The notes under the pieces are model-generated. The model saw only the letters and a list, made by a program, of their open reading frames with translations, searched no databases and was not told the origin of the DNA. A stretch of 64,000 bases of DNA from the NCBI RefSeq assembly GCF_046054195.1, contig NZ_JBEQCS010000012.1:61306-125305 (forward strand), written 5' to 3'. Made by a program: the position numbers and the translations under genes. Below, in pieces: positions 36,263 through 45,256 of this stretch (position 1 is the stretch's first letter; the number at the start of each line of letters is the position of its first letter). Source of the stretch: Celerinatantimonas sp046054195. GTDB taxonomy: Bacteria; Pseudomonadota; Gammaproteobacteria; Enterobacterales; Celerinatantimonadaceae.

Positions 36263-36682
36263 ATGTTAGAATCTCTTTTAACTCAGCAACAACAGCTTCT
36301 TGAGATGCTTTTCAAAACACTGCAGGAAGAGCAGCAGATTTTGGCTGAGCGCGATATTGATGGGATCAATGCTATCGCTCAGCAAAAAAATACGCTACTT
36401 GAACAACTTAATGAAAACGATCAACTCATTGAAGCTCATCCAAAACGGCAGCTTTTAACCAAAGAACCTCATTTTATTGCCAAGCATAAGCAGATCACAA
36501 AAATGTTGTCTATCTGCCAACAGGCAAATACCATCAACGGTCGAATTATAAAAGCCAGTAGTGAAGAAGTTGAACGGCTTGCCCATCAGATGAATCAACT
36601 GATGCAGCAAAGCTCGATGACTTACGATAAAGCGGGTCGCCAACACACAGCAAGCCGCCACGGCAAAAGCTTCAAAGCCTAA
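36263..36682 (+). CDS. flgN: FlgK/FlgL export chaperone FlgN
   Basis: A 139-residue coiled-coil protein (Gln/Glu/Leu rich; LLTQQQQLLEMLFKTLQEEQ at the N-terminus) in the usual place after flgM. FlgN binds the C-termini of FlgK and FlgL and takes them to the export gate. Assignment rests on helical character, size and position. A ribosome site is weak. Confidence 0.87.
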   Translation: MLESLLTQQQQLLEMLFKTLQEEQQILAERDIDGINAIAQQKNTLLEQLNENDQLIEAHPKRQLLTKEPHFIAKHKQITKMLSICQQANTINGRIIKASSEEVERLAHQMNQLMQQSSMTYDKAGRQHTASRHGKSFKA

Positions 36683-37152
36683 TCCCTACTCTGCGATTAT
36701 CAATTATCTTATCTATCTACTCATTATTGTTATCAGCGACGATAGCGCTATCTCAAGGCTAATTACATAACCTCTTTAGTTTTAGCTGCGTGACGGCGAC
36801 TTAACTCTAAATATATAAATGTATTTTTGGCAACTGTAGCTTGGGCAGTTTAGCCCCTAAAGTCGCTGCTAATAGCTGCTATTAATTGGTACAGATTAAG
36901 TGATGCCTCAATGTGAGCGGTTTCGTTTATAGTTTTTATTAAGCATAACACCACAAAGCAGAGCTTTTTAATTTGCTAAATGAAACAGCCCCTAGAGAGA
37001 TCCCTCACGCCCTTTTTCGTTCGCTATCCACGTAAATAACAAGAGGTTTAAACAAATCTTAAGGAGCACATCAGATAACAAAAGTGATGCGATAACTTTG
37101 TAGCAATGATTAAAACAAAGGCTGAATGTATCGACAATAAACGCTAGATAAG
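36683..37152. other. Gene-free stretch after flgN
   Basis: About 470 bases with no credible frame on either strand. The only structure I see is a perfect 12-base palindrome GATAGCGCTATC at 36741-36752. No terminator with a T tract was recognised directly after flgN. A small RNA cannot be excluded. Confidence 0.4.
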
Positions 37153-37176
37153 AAAAGAGCCGGAAAACCGGCCCTT
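37153..37176 (-). terminator. Terminator of the flgO-flgP gene group
   Basis: On the minus strand GGGCCGG-TTTT-CCGGCTC followed by TTTT, ending the lipoprotein genes. Confidence 0.85.
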
Positions 37177-37199
37177 TGAATCAACAAGGAAGTTTGAAT

Positions 37200-37967
37200 T
37201 TATTTACCATTAGGCGATTGAATCAGAACCACCCCATCTTTCATGATGGGTTTATTGCGGCTCGGGTCAATATCCATGGCGCTATTATAAACGCTCAGTG
37301 GTATTAACTGCTGAGCTGATGCCACCACCACTTTCGAGCGAGCCCCTACTAAACGAGCATTCACAATATAGCCGCGCATCGTGCGGTTATAAGTGCCAAT
37401 TAACAGATACTCAATTGGCTGAACTTTCGGCAGCTCAGTGGTATTGCGGCTATAGACAAAATCGCCATTGGGCGTGATACGAATAAACCCTGTCGCTTTA
37501 TAGTCAATCAGCGCTAAACCATGCTGCTGCATTTCAAAAACAAAACTTTCTGACAATTGCATGCCGAATGGACTGGTTTTGCGCAAATCCTCTAATGAAA
37601 CAAAAGAGGCGACACCAATCGGCGTATGAGGATTGACATATTTGGCACTGCGCATCATCTGGTTAGCCATATCGGCGACATAATCTTCAAGGGTCAGATT
37701 TCGCGGATTATCGTTAACCGGGGTTTCCACAACCGATTTTTTAGGCTTTGGCTTTTGAGCAGCTTTGTCCGAAGATGAAGAAAAAGAAAACAAGCGATCC
37801 CAAAAGCTTTTTTTCTCCTCTTTAGGAGGCTGTTGCTCATCTGTATAACTATATGCCGATGGCGGCGTAGTTGGCTCAGCACTAGGTTGTTCACTCTGGC
37901 CAAACCCCAACTGGGCACAACCGGTTAAAGTCATCGACATCAGAACACCGACTACAATCGCTTTCAT
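37200..37967 (-). CDS. Second FlgO-family outer-membrane lipoprotein with a long linker
   Basis: A 255-residue lipoprotein. The signal peptide ends in LTGC. A low-complexity segment (about 25-85: Pro/Ser/Lys rich, including FSFSSSSDKAAQKPKPKK) precedes a FlgO domain with PIGVASFVSLEDL and FGMQLSESFVFEMQQHGLALID. The same domain makes up the FlgO two genes upstream, so this is a paralogue with an added tether. FlgO proteins are needed for stable polar flagella in Vibrio. It lies 128 bases after flgP and ends at a terminator. Confidence 0.78.
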   Translation of the reverse strand: MKAIVVGVLMSMTLTGCAQLGFGQSEQPSAEPTTPPSAYSYTDEQQPPKEEKKSFWDRLFSFSSSSDKAAQKPKPKKSVVETPVNDNPRNLTLEDYVADMANQMMRSAKYVNPHTPIGVASFVSLEDLRKTSPFGMQLSESFVFEMQQHGLALIDYKATGFIRITPNGDFVYSRNTTELPKVQPIEYLLIGTYNRTMRGYIVNARLVGARSKVVVASAQQLIPLSVYNSAMDIDPSRNKPIMKDGVVLIQSPNGK

Positions 37968-38095
37968 TACAGGCTTCCTTATTCATCTGTGCCATCATTG
38001 TGGCCACTTCATCAAACCTCAGTGGTAATGGGTTTGATCTTATGCTTTTCTATAGTTAGCTTATCGGCAGCCAACCGATGAACTTTACTTTTGCT

Positions 38096-38596
38096 TTAGG
38101 GCTCAGCGGAGCCTAAATAACTGGTATCAGCATCGATAGTCGGCTGCATCGACATCGCAACGCGATAGACTTCACGAAAGTCGAGTTCAAGTTCGGTAAC
38201 ATACGTATTTTTGACCCGATAAGACTTGAGCACCCTTGCCCCTCGGATGACGCCATAAACTGATGCTTCTAACGACTGATTGCCTAAGATCATGTCTTTG
38301 ACCGTGACATTACTGGCAACTTTTTGCCCATAGACGCGCTCAGACAGTTCTCGATACGCATCCAGTTTTGATGCTCGCATCGCCTGTAATTCTTTGACCT
38401 GTTCCGAAGGTCCCATTTGCTCTTGAATCGGCGCATAACCAACGGCACGGATCACAGCAAAAGACTGCGGAGGTTTTTTCGTAACTGTATCTTGACGATG
38501 TAAAGTCGGTAATTTTAGATCGCTCAGCGAACTACAGCCCGAGACCATAAAGACGACTAACAAATATAGATACCATTTATTGCTGGCGAATATCAT
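38096..38596 (-). CDS. flgP: Flagellar outer-membrane lipoprotein FlgP (LPP20 family)
   Basis: A 166-residue lipoprotein whose signal peptide ends VFMVSGC. The LPP20-type domain contains FAVIRAVGYAPI, MRASKLDAYRELSERVYGQ and a YVTELELDFREVY end. In Vibrio and Campylobacter, FlgP forms outer-membrane-associated rings or disks around the motor. I chose the ATG at 38596 because it gives a compact signal peptide; the gene then overlaps the end of flgO by 20 bases, indicating coupling. Confidence 0.88.
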   Translation of the reverse strand: MIFASNKWYLYLLVVFMVSGCSSLSDLKLPTLHRQDTVTKKPPQSFAVIRAVGYAPIQEQMGPSEQVKELQAMRASKLDAYRELSERVYGQKVASNVTVKDMILGNQSLEASVYGVIRGARVLKSYRVKNTYVTELELDFREVYRVAMSMQPTIDADTSYLGSAEP

Positions 38597-39164
38597 CGCG
38601 AACCAATCCTCCATTGACTTCTCGAACTGCAGGCACGAGCGGTGCTATATCAGCCGGAAAAAATTCATATGCGGCACTCACCACAGCACGATCAGATAAG
38701 CGAATCACTCGAACATTCACATGTAACCCTGAACGGCTTGGCTGATAACTCCCCACCAGCATATAAGTAATATTCATTTTCTTAATCAAATCAGCTGCAT
38801 CGCGACTAAGCGCAAATTCGCCCGAGGTGGGTACCATCGTTAAACGACCCGTTAAACGAGGTTCAACCAGGTGAACACCCCGTGAATCAAATGCTGAATA
38901 CATTGATTCAGACAACTGCCGACCAAAACCATCGGTTTTATCCAGCTGATCTAAGTTCACAATGCTGCTAATGGCTAAAGTCTGGTTAGCCCGAATTTTC
39001 GGCATTTGATCCAATAGCCTGTCTGCTAAGCGTAAAATTACACTGTAAAGTTGATTATCTTTGCTAACTTTAGGTGGTACATATGGATACTCAATGCGAT
39101 GAGTAGTGACCATGTCGCATCCTGATAGCAAAATGATAAATACAGTTATAAGCCAGTAACGCAT
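38577..39164 (-). CDS. flgO: Flagellar outer-membrane lipoprotein FlgO
   Basis: A 195-residue lipoprotein. The signal peptide MRYWLITVFIILLSGC has a clear lipobox. The FlgO domain shows ISSIVNLDQLDKTDGFGRQLSESMYSAF and VNVRVIRLSDRAVVSAAYEFF. The ATG at 39164 follows CAAGGAGTC; twelve upstream codons are open but lack a ribosome site. In Vibrio, flgO and flgP lie beside flgT; no flgT is seen here. A sigma54-like promoter is about 32 bases upstream. Confidence 0.88.
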   Translation of the reverse strand: MRYWLITVFIILLSGCDMVTTHRIEYPYVPPKVSKDNQLYSVILRLADRLLDQMPKIRANQTLAISSIVNLDQLDKTDGFGRQLSESMYSAFDSRGVHLVEPRLTGRLTMVPTSGEFALSRDAADLIKKMNITYMLVGSYQPSRSGLHVNVRVIRLSDRAVVSAAYEFFPADIAPLVPAVREVNGGLVRDDIRQQ

Positions 39165-39195
39165 CTTTGACTCCTTGCCATGATGAGCTTTTACA

Positions 39196-39211
39196 AGCAA
39201 TTATTATTCCA
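39196..39211 (-). promoter_or_regulatory. Candidate sigma54 promoter of flgOP
   Basis: On the minus strand TGGAAT-AATAA-TTGCT: invariant GG and GC are present with exact spacing and the -12 box is perfect; two -24 bases deviate. It sits about 32 bases before the flgO start. Confidence 0.6.
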
Positions 39212-39258
39212 TTTTGTTTGACTCGGAGTTGATATGTGGTTTAAGCCGGTTAAACGGC

Positions 39259-39280
39259 CGCCTAAAGATTAGTTTAGGCG
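39259..39280. repeat. Inverted repeat in the flgO / response-regulator intergenic region
   Basis: CGCCTAAA, six bases, TTTAGGCG forms a perfect 8-bp palindrome. It lies about 50 bases upstream of the sigma54-like flgO promoter, where enhancer sites for FlrC-type activators are found. It could equally be an operator for the divergent response-regulator gene. Confidence 0.4.
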
Positions 39281-39452
39281 CAAAACTCGGCTTCAAGATG
39301 CCAAATTCAAGCGAAGAGAATCTGTAATTAGGATAGACTCAAAATATTTACTACTATCTGGAAATTAAGCAATTAGACAAGGCTGCTTTGTGATTATCCA
39401 GTTCAAAAAAATGTGTTAATATCGAATTTGATAATATGTCTGAAGTAATTTT

Positions 39453-41099
39453 ATGAGTGCCGAATTTAGTTATAGCAATCGAAAAATCTTAATCGTTGAT
39501 GATCAGCGAGCTTTTCAGATCATGCTTAAATCGATGCTACAAAATTTTGGCGCCAATCAGATTCATTTTGCCCATACGGCAGAACAAGCCTTAAGTGTCT
39601 GCAAAAAAACCGCTTATGATTTAATACTGGTCGATTACAACTTAGGCTCTGGGCAAAACGGAGCACAGCTATTAGAAGAGCTGCGAGCCACCAATTCTAT
39701 TTTACCTGCCACATTGTGCTTCATTATTACTGGCGAAAATCACAAGGCATTGGTATTAAATGCGTTAGAAGTCGAACCCGATGATTTTATCACCAAACCT
39801 TTTTCACAAAACCAGCTCAATCAACGCATTAAACGAGCAGCTTTAAAACGTGACACGCTATTACCGATTCATATCGCTTTCGCAGAACAACAATACCAAC
39901 GAGCGATCGATTGTTGTCAACAATTCATTACCCAAAATAGCCGTTATAAGGGGATCTGTCAGAGCCTTGCAATTGAAGCGATGATCCACCTTAAAAAATA
40001 CCAGCAGGCTCGAAAACTATTACTCTCTCAATTATCCAAAGCGGCCCAAACCCGCGCCAAGGCCACATTAGCCCGGGTTGAATACTTGCTTGGCAATCAT
40101 CAGCGAGCCATTGAGCTTTCAACCGAAGTCATCATCAATAATCCATTTACACTCAGTGCCTATGACAGCTTATCTTTAGCATTTTGGGATAATGGTGAGG
40201 TCAATAAAGCCTTAAAAACAATTCGCCGAGCTAATGAACTTTGCCCTCTTTCAATTAGCCGTCAGCAAATCATGGCTGAGCTTGCCTTAGAAAGTGGTAA
40301 TTTTCGCTTAGCAAAAGAAGCGTTTGGTCAGATTCTTAAATTAGCACGTTGTTCGGTGCACCGCGGCCCTGAACATCTATGTAACTTTATTCGTAGCCTG
40401 ATTGACGAAGCCCAACATGAAGACGATCTTTATCGAAAAAATCGACTACTTCAGGAAGTCGGTAACGTTTTGTTTAAAGCTCGCCACGAAGAAGGACAAG
40501 ATAAAGCCTTTGATTTTAATGCGTTTGAAGGTTTAAGTCAGGCCCGAGTACTTGCGACAAAAGGCGAAATCCGTCAGGCCAAAAGGGTCTTGTTTTCCAG
40601 TAACCAAAATTACATTCAAAAACCTAAATTAGTTTCTAATGTTCTGTTAACCGATACCTTCTTAACGCTGCACAGCGTAGGTGAATATGAATACGCGATG
40701 CCAATGATTGAAGAGCTCAAATCGCGGCAAAACGATATTAACCACCTTGCCTATAAAGTCGCTAATAAAGTCTATCAGTCACAAGAATTTTCCAGCGAGA
40801 TTGCCACCTTTAAAGAGCTCAACCAGCGCGGCATTGAGGCACACAACCATGGCGATTATCGCCAGGCTTATCAGCTATTTGCCAAAGCTCTGCGACTTGC
40901 ACCAGGCAACACCGGGGTGATATTAAACCGCATTCAATCTATTTTAAAATATCTGGCCACGTCTGATCAAAGAAGCATTCAAGAGTTTGAAGAATGTAAA
41001 ATTGGGCTCCAATCGCTAGAAGGCATTCAATTAAGCCCCAGCCATTCAGATAGATTAAAAGCACTCAAAGATGAATTTGAAATAATCGTGCGAAGTTAG
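39453..41099 (+). CDS. Response regulator with TPR-like C-terminal region
   Basis: A 548-residue cytoplasmic protein. The N-terminal receiver domain (about 1-130) has the acidic pair in KILIVDDQRAF, a phospho-acceptor Asp in LILVDYNLGSG and a late Lys in DFITKPFSQNQ. The rest is a run of helical repeats of TPR type (for example NPFTLSAYDSLSLAFWDNGE and DYRQAYQLFAKALRLAPGN). No DNA-binding or enzyme domain is present, so the output is probably protein contact. Similar genes occur beside flagellar genes in marine gammaproteobacteria; their role is not known to me. Confidence 0.85.
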   Translation: MSAEFSYSNRKILIVDDQRAFQIMLKSMLQNFGANQIHFAHTAEQALSVCKKTAYDLILVDYNLGSGQNGAQLLEELRATNSILPATLCFIITGENHKALVLNALEVEPDDFITKPFSQNQLNQRIKRAALKRDTLLPIHIAFAEQQYQRAIDCCQQFITQNSRYKGICQSLAIEAMIHLKKYQQARKLLLSQLSKAAQTRAKATLARVEYLLGNHQRAIELSTEVIINNPFTLSAYDSLSLAFWDNGEVNKALKTIRRANELCPLSISRQQIMAELALESGNFRLAKEAFGQILKLARCSVHRGPEHLCNFIRSLIDEAQHEDDLYRKNRLLQEVGNVLFKARHEEGQDKAFDFNAFEGLSQARVLATKGEIRQAKRVLFSSNQNYIQKPKLVSNVLLTDTFLTLHSVGEYEYAMPMIEELKSRQNDINHLAYKVANKVYQSQEFSSEIATFKELNQRGIEAHNHGDYRQAYQLFAKALRLAPGNTGVILNRIQSILKYLATSDQRSIQEFEECKIGLQSLEGIQLSPSHSDRLKALKDEFEIIVRS

Positions 41100-41178
41100 C
41101 GCCAACGCTGGTAAAGCGATTCCGCCATTTTAGATATTTTGTTACTATCATGTAATCAATTTGCCAGCGAATCTAAAT

Positions 41179-41988
41179 ATGAAAATAGTTTCTTTTAATA
41201 TCAATGGACTGCGAGCCCGTCTACACCAACTAAGCGCACTAATTGAAAAACATCAACCTGATGTTATCGCGCTGCAAGAGATTAAAGTTCACGATGATGC
41301 TTTTCCCATCGAAGCGGTTGAAGCTCTTGGATATCATGTTTATTTTCATGGTCAAAAAGCTCATCACGGCGTTGCGACAATGACGAAACAGCCAGCCTTA
41401 GCCGTTGAAAAAGGGCTGCCATGGGATGAAGAAGACGCGCAGCGGCGAATGATTATCACCACCGTGGCTGATGCCAAAGGGCAAAGCGTGAAAATTTTTA
41501 ACGGTTATTTTCCGCAAGGCGAAAACCGTGAGCACGAAACTAAATTTCCGGCCAAACGCCGTTTTTATGCAGATTTAACCCGTTACCTTGATGAATCACA
41601 CTCAGCGGACGATAACATTCTGATCGTTGGTGACATTAATATCTCGCCAATTGATCTTGATATAGGTATTGGTGAGAAAAATGCTCAGCGCTGGCTAAAA
41701 ACAGGCAAATGTAGCTTCTTACCAGAAGAGCGCGAATGGCTCGCCAAATTACTCCAATTCGGGCTTGTTGATACTTATCGAGCCCTGCATCCAGACCAGA
41801 GCGAACGTTACAGCTGGTTTGATTATCGCTCTCGCGGATTCGATGATAACCGAGGCCTTAGAATCGATGCGATTCTAGCGACTTCGCCAATGGCAAAACG
41901 CGCGCTTGAAAGCGATATAGATTATCAACTTCGTGCAATAGAGAAACCCTCTGACCATGCGCCAATCTGGACGACCTTTGCCGATTAA
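41179..41988 (+). CDS. xthA: Exodeoxyribonuclease III XthA
   Basis: A 269-residue AP endonuclease / 3'-exonuclease of base excision repair, very close to E. coli XthA. Metal and catalytic residues are visible: SFNINGLRAR, ALQEIKVHDD, GDINISPIDLDIG, FDDNRGLRIDAILA and EKPSDHAPIW. The ATG at 41179 (MKIVSFNING) matches the family start. It is a single gene ending at a hairpin. Confidence 0.96.
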   Translation: MKIVSFNINGLRARLHQLSALIEKHQPDVIALQEIKVHDDAFPIEAVEALGYHVYFHGQKAHHGVATMTKQPALAVEKGLPWDEEDAQRRMIITTVADAKGQSVKIFNGYFPQGENREHETKFPAKRRFYADLTRYLDESHSADDNILIVGDINISPIDLDIGIGEKNAQRWLKTGKCSFLPEEREWLAKLLQFGLVDTYRALHPDQSERYSWFDYRSRGFDDNRGLRIDAILATSPMAKRALESDIDYQLRAIEKPSDHAPIWTTFAD

Positions 41989-42000
41989 GACCAATTAACC

Positions 42001-42030
42001 GTTCAGGCGGCAAATCGTTGCCGCCTGAAC
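42001..42030 (+). terminator. Strong hairpin downstream of xthA
   Basis: GTTCAGGCGGCAA-ATCG-TTGCCGCCTGAAC is a perfect 13-bp stem with a 4-base loop 12 bases after the xthA stop. No long T tract follows, so it may act as a terminator or a 3'-end stabiliser. Confidence 0.7.
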
Positions 42031-42130
42031 ACTGCTCTAAAGCCTCCCTGCCTAAATTTTTTACCCACAAACACTATTAACTTTTAAATCAAAAGATTAT
42101 CTTTTTAGTTAGTGTTCCGAGCAATAACAA

Positions 42131-42149
42131 AATGATAACAATTATTATT
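42131..42149 (+). promoter_or_regulatory. Candidate Fur box upstream of the TonB2 operon
   Basis: AATGATAACAATTATTATT agrees with the 19-base Fur consensus in 13 positions and lies in an AT-rich stretch about 115 bases before the DUF3450 gene. Iron control of TonB2-type operons is known in Vibrio. A second overlapping half site may extend it to the right. Confidence 0.65.
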
Positions 42150-42262
42150 TACATTATGATTGATTTCTTATCGTATATCGCTAAGATTGAGAACTATTAT
42201 CAAGTTCATATGTGTTTTGTAGGCACCTCACATCTACATAGCAGTAACCACAGGCTTAACTC

Positions 42263-43039
42263 ATGAAGATAAATCACTCCCGAAATTTTTACGGTGTGAC
42301 ATTTGTGACCATTGCAACAGTGCTAAGTAGTCCAGTTTTTGCGGACTCTCTTACGACGGCGCAAGATAAGGTTGCTAAAACCCACCAGCAAGATGCAAGC
42401 TCGCAGGTAAAATTAAACGATCTGGATACAAAAACCCGCGAAGCGCTTAACCATTATCAGCAGAATCAACGTCAAGCAGATTTAGTTGAAGCCTATAATC
42501 GCCAACTGCAAAAAATGATTGATTCACAAGAGCAAGAAAAACAGCGCATTCACTCACAGCTTGCTTCGCTCAATGAGACAGAACAAAGCGCCCTGCCCAT
42601 GCTGGTCTCGATGTATCAGCAATTATCGACATTCGTTAGCCACGACCAGCCATTTTTAGTTACAGAGCGTCAACAGCGATTAGCTCGATTGAAAAAAATC
42701 ATCGATCGCGCCGATATTTCGTTGGCTGAGAAGTATCGTCAAGTTCTTGACGCTTATCAGGTCGAGATCGATTACGCTAAATCTATCGGCAGTTATCGGG
42801 GTGAGCTCAAACAAGGGGATAAAACAACTCAGGTTGATTTCTTCCGTTTAGGTCGCACAGCTTTGTATTATCAAACATTAAACGCGACGAAAGGCGCTCT
42901 TTGGCAACCTGCTAGCGGGCAATGGCAAACTTTGACTGATAGCCAAAATAAACAGTTATCAATCGCCATCGCAATGGCAAACAAACAACACATTCCACAG
43001 TTATTAAAACTGCCTATGCCTGGGGAGCCTAAACAATGA
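42263..43039 (+). CDS. DUF3450 protein, first gene of the TonB2 operon
   Basis: A 258-residue periplasmic protein with a signal peptide (ending SPVFA) and a long Gln-rich coiled coil (about 30-115). The C-terminal part has QVEIDYAKSIGSYRGEL and TQVDFFRLGRTALYYQT, the DUF3450 hallmarks. In Vibrio-type TonB2 operons this gene precedes ttpC. Its exact job is unknown; it probably supports energy transfer to outer-membrane receptors. The stop overlaps ttpC by four bases. Confidence 0.88.
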   Translation: MKINHSRNFYGVTFVTIATVLSSPVFADSLTTAQDKVAKTHQQDASSQVKLNDLDTKTREALNHYQQNQRQADLVEAYNRQLQKMIDSQEQEKQRIHSQLASLNETEQSALPMLVSMYQQLSTFVSHDQPFLVTERQQRLARLKKIIDRADISLAEKYRQVLDAYQVEIDYAKSIGSYRGELKQGDKTTQVDFFRLGRTALYYQTLNATKGALWQPASGQWQTLTDSQNKQLSIAIAMANKQHIPQLLKLPMPGEPKQ

Positions 43040-44346
43040 AATACATCGGAGCCCTACTGCTAACCCTGTGTGTGTGTTCAATAAGCTATGCAGCAACAAT
43101 AGATAAAACTGCCGATTCAATTAGTGCTCATGATCAAAAGCTCAATCAAGAACGCCAGCACACGTTTATCACCCATCTCAAACAACAACAACAGTTGCTA
43201 GAGCAAAGCCGTAAACGTTTAGCGGATGCCAAAAAGCATCAGCAGCAGTTAAAAGCACAATTTAGTGATAACGAAAAACAGCTCACCTCACTCTCAGAAC
43301 AACTTCGCCAACGCAGTGGCGAGCTTGGCAAAGTGTTTGATGTACTGCGAGGTGAAGGGGAAAAATTCAAACAAAGTTTCGCCCAGTCGATGACCAGTGT
43401 TGAACTAGGCAACCGAGCTAAAAGTTTCGCTTGGGTAGCTAAAGAACAGATCCCATCTAGCCAAGATTTAACCCATCTGGCAGATAATCTTCTCACTCAG
43501 CTTCAAGCATCTGGTGACATTAGCCAATTTAAACGCAATATCATCGATACCCAAGGCCAGAGTGTGACGGACAAAGTGACTCGCGTCGGTGAGTTTGATC
43601 TACTCGATAGCAAAGGCCAATATCTGCAGTGGGATCCTAAGTCCAGTACTGTAACGGTAATGACCAAGCAGCCACAATCGGCTCAAGATTTTGTCACCCA
43701 TGGCAGTAGTGAACTGATTATCGACCCGACCCATGGTCAACTATTAGCACTGCAATCGCAATTGCCAACGCTGATGCAGCGTATCGCTCAAGGTGGCGCA
43801 ATTGGTTATGTCATCATTGCACTAGGCCTGGTTAGCTTAATTTTGGCACTGTTTAGACTCACCACATTGTTTGGTACCGAAACCAAAGTAAATCGTCAGC
43901 TTAAGAATAAGCAAGAGCCTCGTGAAGACAATCCGTTGGGACGAATTTTATCGAGAATTCCCGCAGGCGAGCATCAGTTAGAAACATTAGAAATTTATAT
44001 CGATGAGGCAGTTAGCCAAGAATTACCAAAACTTGAAAGAAGCCAAACGCTGGTGAAACTAGTTGCCGGAGTTGCACCATTACTTGGGTTATTAGGAACG
44101 GTCACCGGGATGATTGGTACCTTCCAAGCCATTACACTCTTTGGCACCGGCGATCCTAAAATGATGGCCAGCGGTATCTCTCAAGCATTGATGACCACTG
44201 TGTTGGGCCTGATTGCTGCGATTCCACTGTTATTTGCGCATAATCTGCTCAGCACTCGTGCTCAACGGATCCGCCAGATCTTACAACAACAGACCCTGGC
44301 GCTCCTTGCAGATAGAATCAAAGAGCCAAACGATGAAGCTGCCTGA
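43036..44346 (+). CDS. ttpC: TonB-system ExbB-like accessory protein TtpC
   Basis: A 436-residue inner-membrane protein. A signal peptide and a long periplasmic coiled coil (about 20-110) precede three membrane helices in a MotA/TolQ/ExbB core. The core motif is VKLVAGVAPLLGLLGTVTGM and later ASGISQALMTTVLGLIAAIPLLF. It is the TtpC type needed by TonB2 systems in Vibrio. The stop overlaps exbB by 14 bases. Confidence 0.9.
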   Translation: MKYIGALLLTLCVCSISYAATIDKTADSISAHDQKLNQERQHTFITHLKQQQQLLEQSRKRLADAKKHQQQLKAQFSDNEKQLTSLSEQLRQRSGELGKVFDVLRGEGEKFKQSFAQSMTSVELGNRAKSFAWVAKEQIPSSQDLTHLADNLLTQLQASGDISQFKRNIIDTQGQSVTDKVTRVGEFDLLDSKGQYLQWDPKSSTVTVMTKQPQSAQDFVTHGSSELIIDPTHGQLLALQSQLPTLMQRIAQGGAIGYVIIALGLVSLILALFRLTTLFGTETKVNRQLKNKQEPREDNPLGRILSRIPAGEHQLETLEIYIDEAVSQELPKLERSQTLVKLVAGVAPLLGLLGTVTGMIGTFQAITLFGTGDPKMMASGISQALMTTVLGLIAAIPLLFAHNLLSTRAQRIRQILQQQTLALLADRIKEPNDEAA

Positions 44347-44842
44347 TCTGTCATTATTAATTAACTTCCTGCAGGCCGGAGGCTGGGTTCTGCAGGCTTT
44401 ACTTGGGTTATGTTGTATCTTGTTGATTCTAATGCTGGAGCGCTATTGGTTCCGCTGGCGAGAATTTACCAAGCTCAAACAACAAACCCTGTTAAATATT
44501 GAGCATCATTCAAATAATCCAGCTTGGCTAAGTTATTACTGTCAGCTGGATCTGAAGCTGCAACTGCATCTGCCATTGATTCGCATTTTAATCGCGCTAT
44601 GCCCTTTGATTGGTTTACTGGGAACAGTGACCGGCATGATTCAGGTATTTGACGGATTAGCATTAAATCAAGGCGCTAATCCGCAATTGATGGCATCAGG
44701 TATAGCTAAAGCGACTTTGCCAACCATGGCAGGAATGGCTATTGCCGTATTTGGTTTGATTTTTTATACCCATTTGCAACGCTGGAGCGCACGTGAGCGC
44801 GTGGCACTAAGCCAGCAAACTGGAGCGGATGAATATTTATGA
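44333..44842 (+). CDS. exbB: ExbB-type proton channel of the TonB2 system
   Basis: A 169-residue MotA/TolQ/ExbB protein with three membrane helices and ALCPLIGLLGTVTGMIQVF, then ASGIAKATLPTMAGMAIAVFGL. With ExbD it turns proton flow into TonB movement. The ATG at 44333 (MKLPDLSLLI) is inside the end of ttpC, and the stop overlaps exbD by four bases, so translation is coupled. Confidence 0.92.
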   Translation: MKLPDLSLLINFLQAGGWVLQALLGLCCILLILMLERYWFRWREFTKLKQQTLLNIEHHSNNPAWLSYYCQLDLKLQLHLPLIRILIALCPLIGLLGTVTGMIQVFDGLALNQGANPQLMASGIAKATLPTMAGMAIAVFGLIFYTHLQRWSARERVALSQQTGADEYL

Positions 44843-45255
44843 GACGTAATCGTTTATTTTCACAAAATAGCACCGAAGAAGCCCAAATCGACTTAACTCC
44901 GATGCTCGATATTGTCTTCATCATGCTGATTTTCTTTATTGTCTCGACCTCATTCGTGCAGGAATCAGGCGTCAAAGTGGAACGCCCGGTCGCCTCAACC
45001 GGCAGTAAACAAAATCAAACCGCGCAATTGATTGGCATTAGCGAATCAGGCCAGATTTGGCTCAACCATCAGCGCATTGATATTCGGTTATTATCATCAT
45101 CGCTAAATCAGCTTAAAGCAGCCCAACCTCGTTTAGCGGTGATTATTGAAGCTGATAAACGCTCAACTACCGGCGATCTGATTAAAGTTATCGATGCGCT
45201 GCGCCAAGCGAATATACAGTACCGGGTCGCAACACAAAAAGGCTCGGTTAATTAA
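44839..45255 (+). CDS. exbD: ExbD-type proton channel subunit of the TonB2 system
   Basis: A 138-residue protein with one membrane helix and the key aspartate in QIDLTPMLDIVFIMLIFF. The periplasmic domain ends with a ADKRSTTGDLIKVIDALRQ segment. It joins ExbB to power TonB. It overlaps exbB and lies one base from tonB. Confidence 0.93.
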   Translation: MRRNRLFSQNSTEEAQIDLTPMLDIVFIMLIFFIVSTSFVQESGVKVERPVASTGSKQNQTAQLIGISESGQIWLNHQRIDIRLLSSSLNQLKAAQPRLAVIIEADKRSTTGDLIKVIDALRQANIQYRVATQKGSVN

Positions 45256-45256
45256 T

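Noticed and set aside
36741..36752. Palindrome GATAGCGCTATC as a regulatory site
   Set aside because: It is short, single-copy as far as I can see, and not near a promoter-like element.
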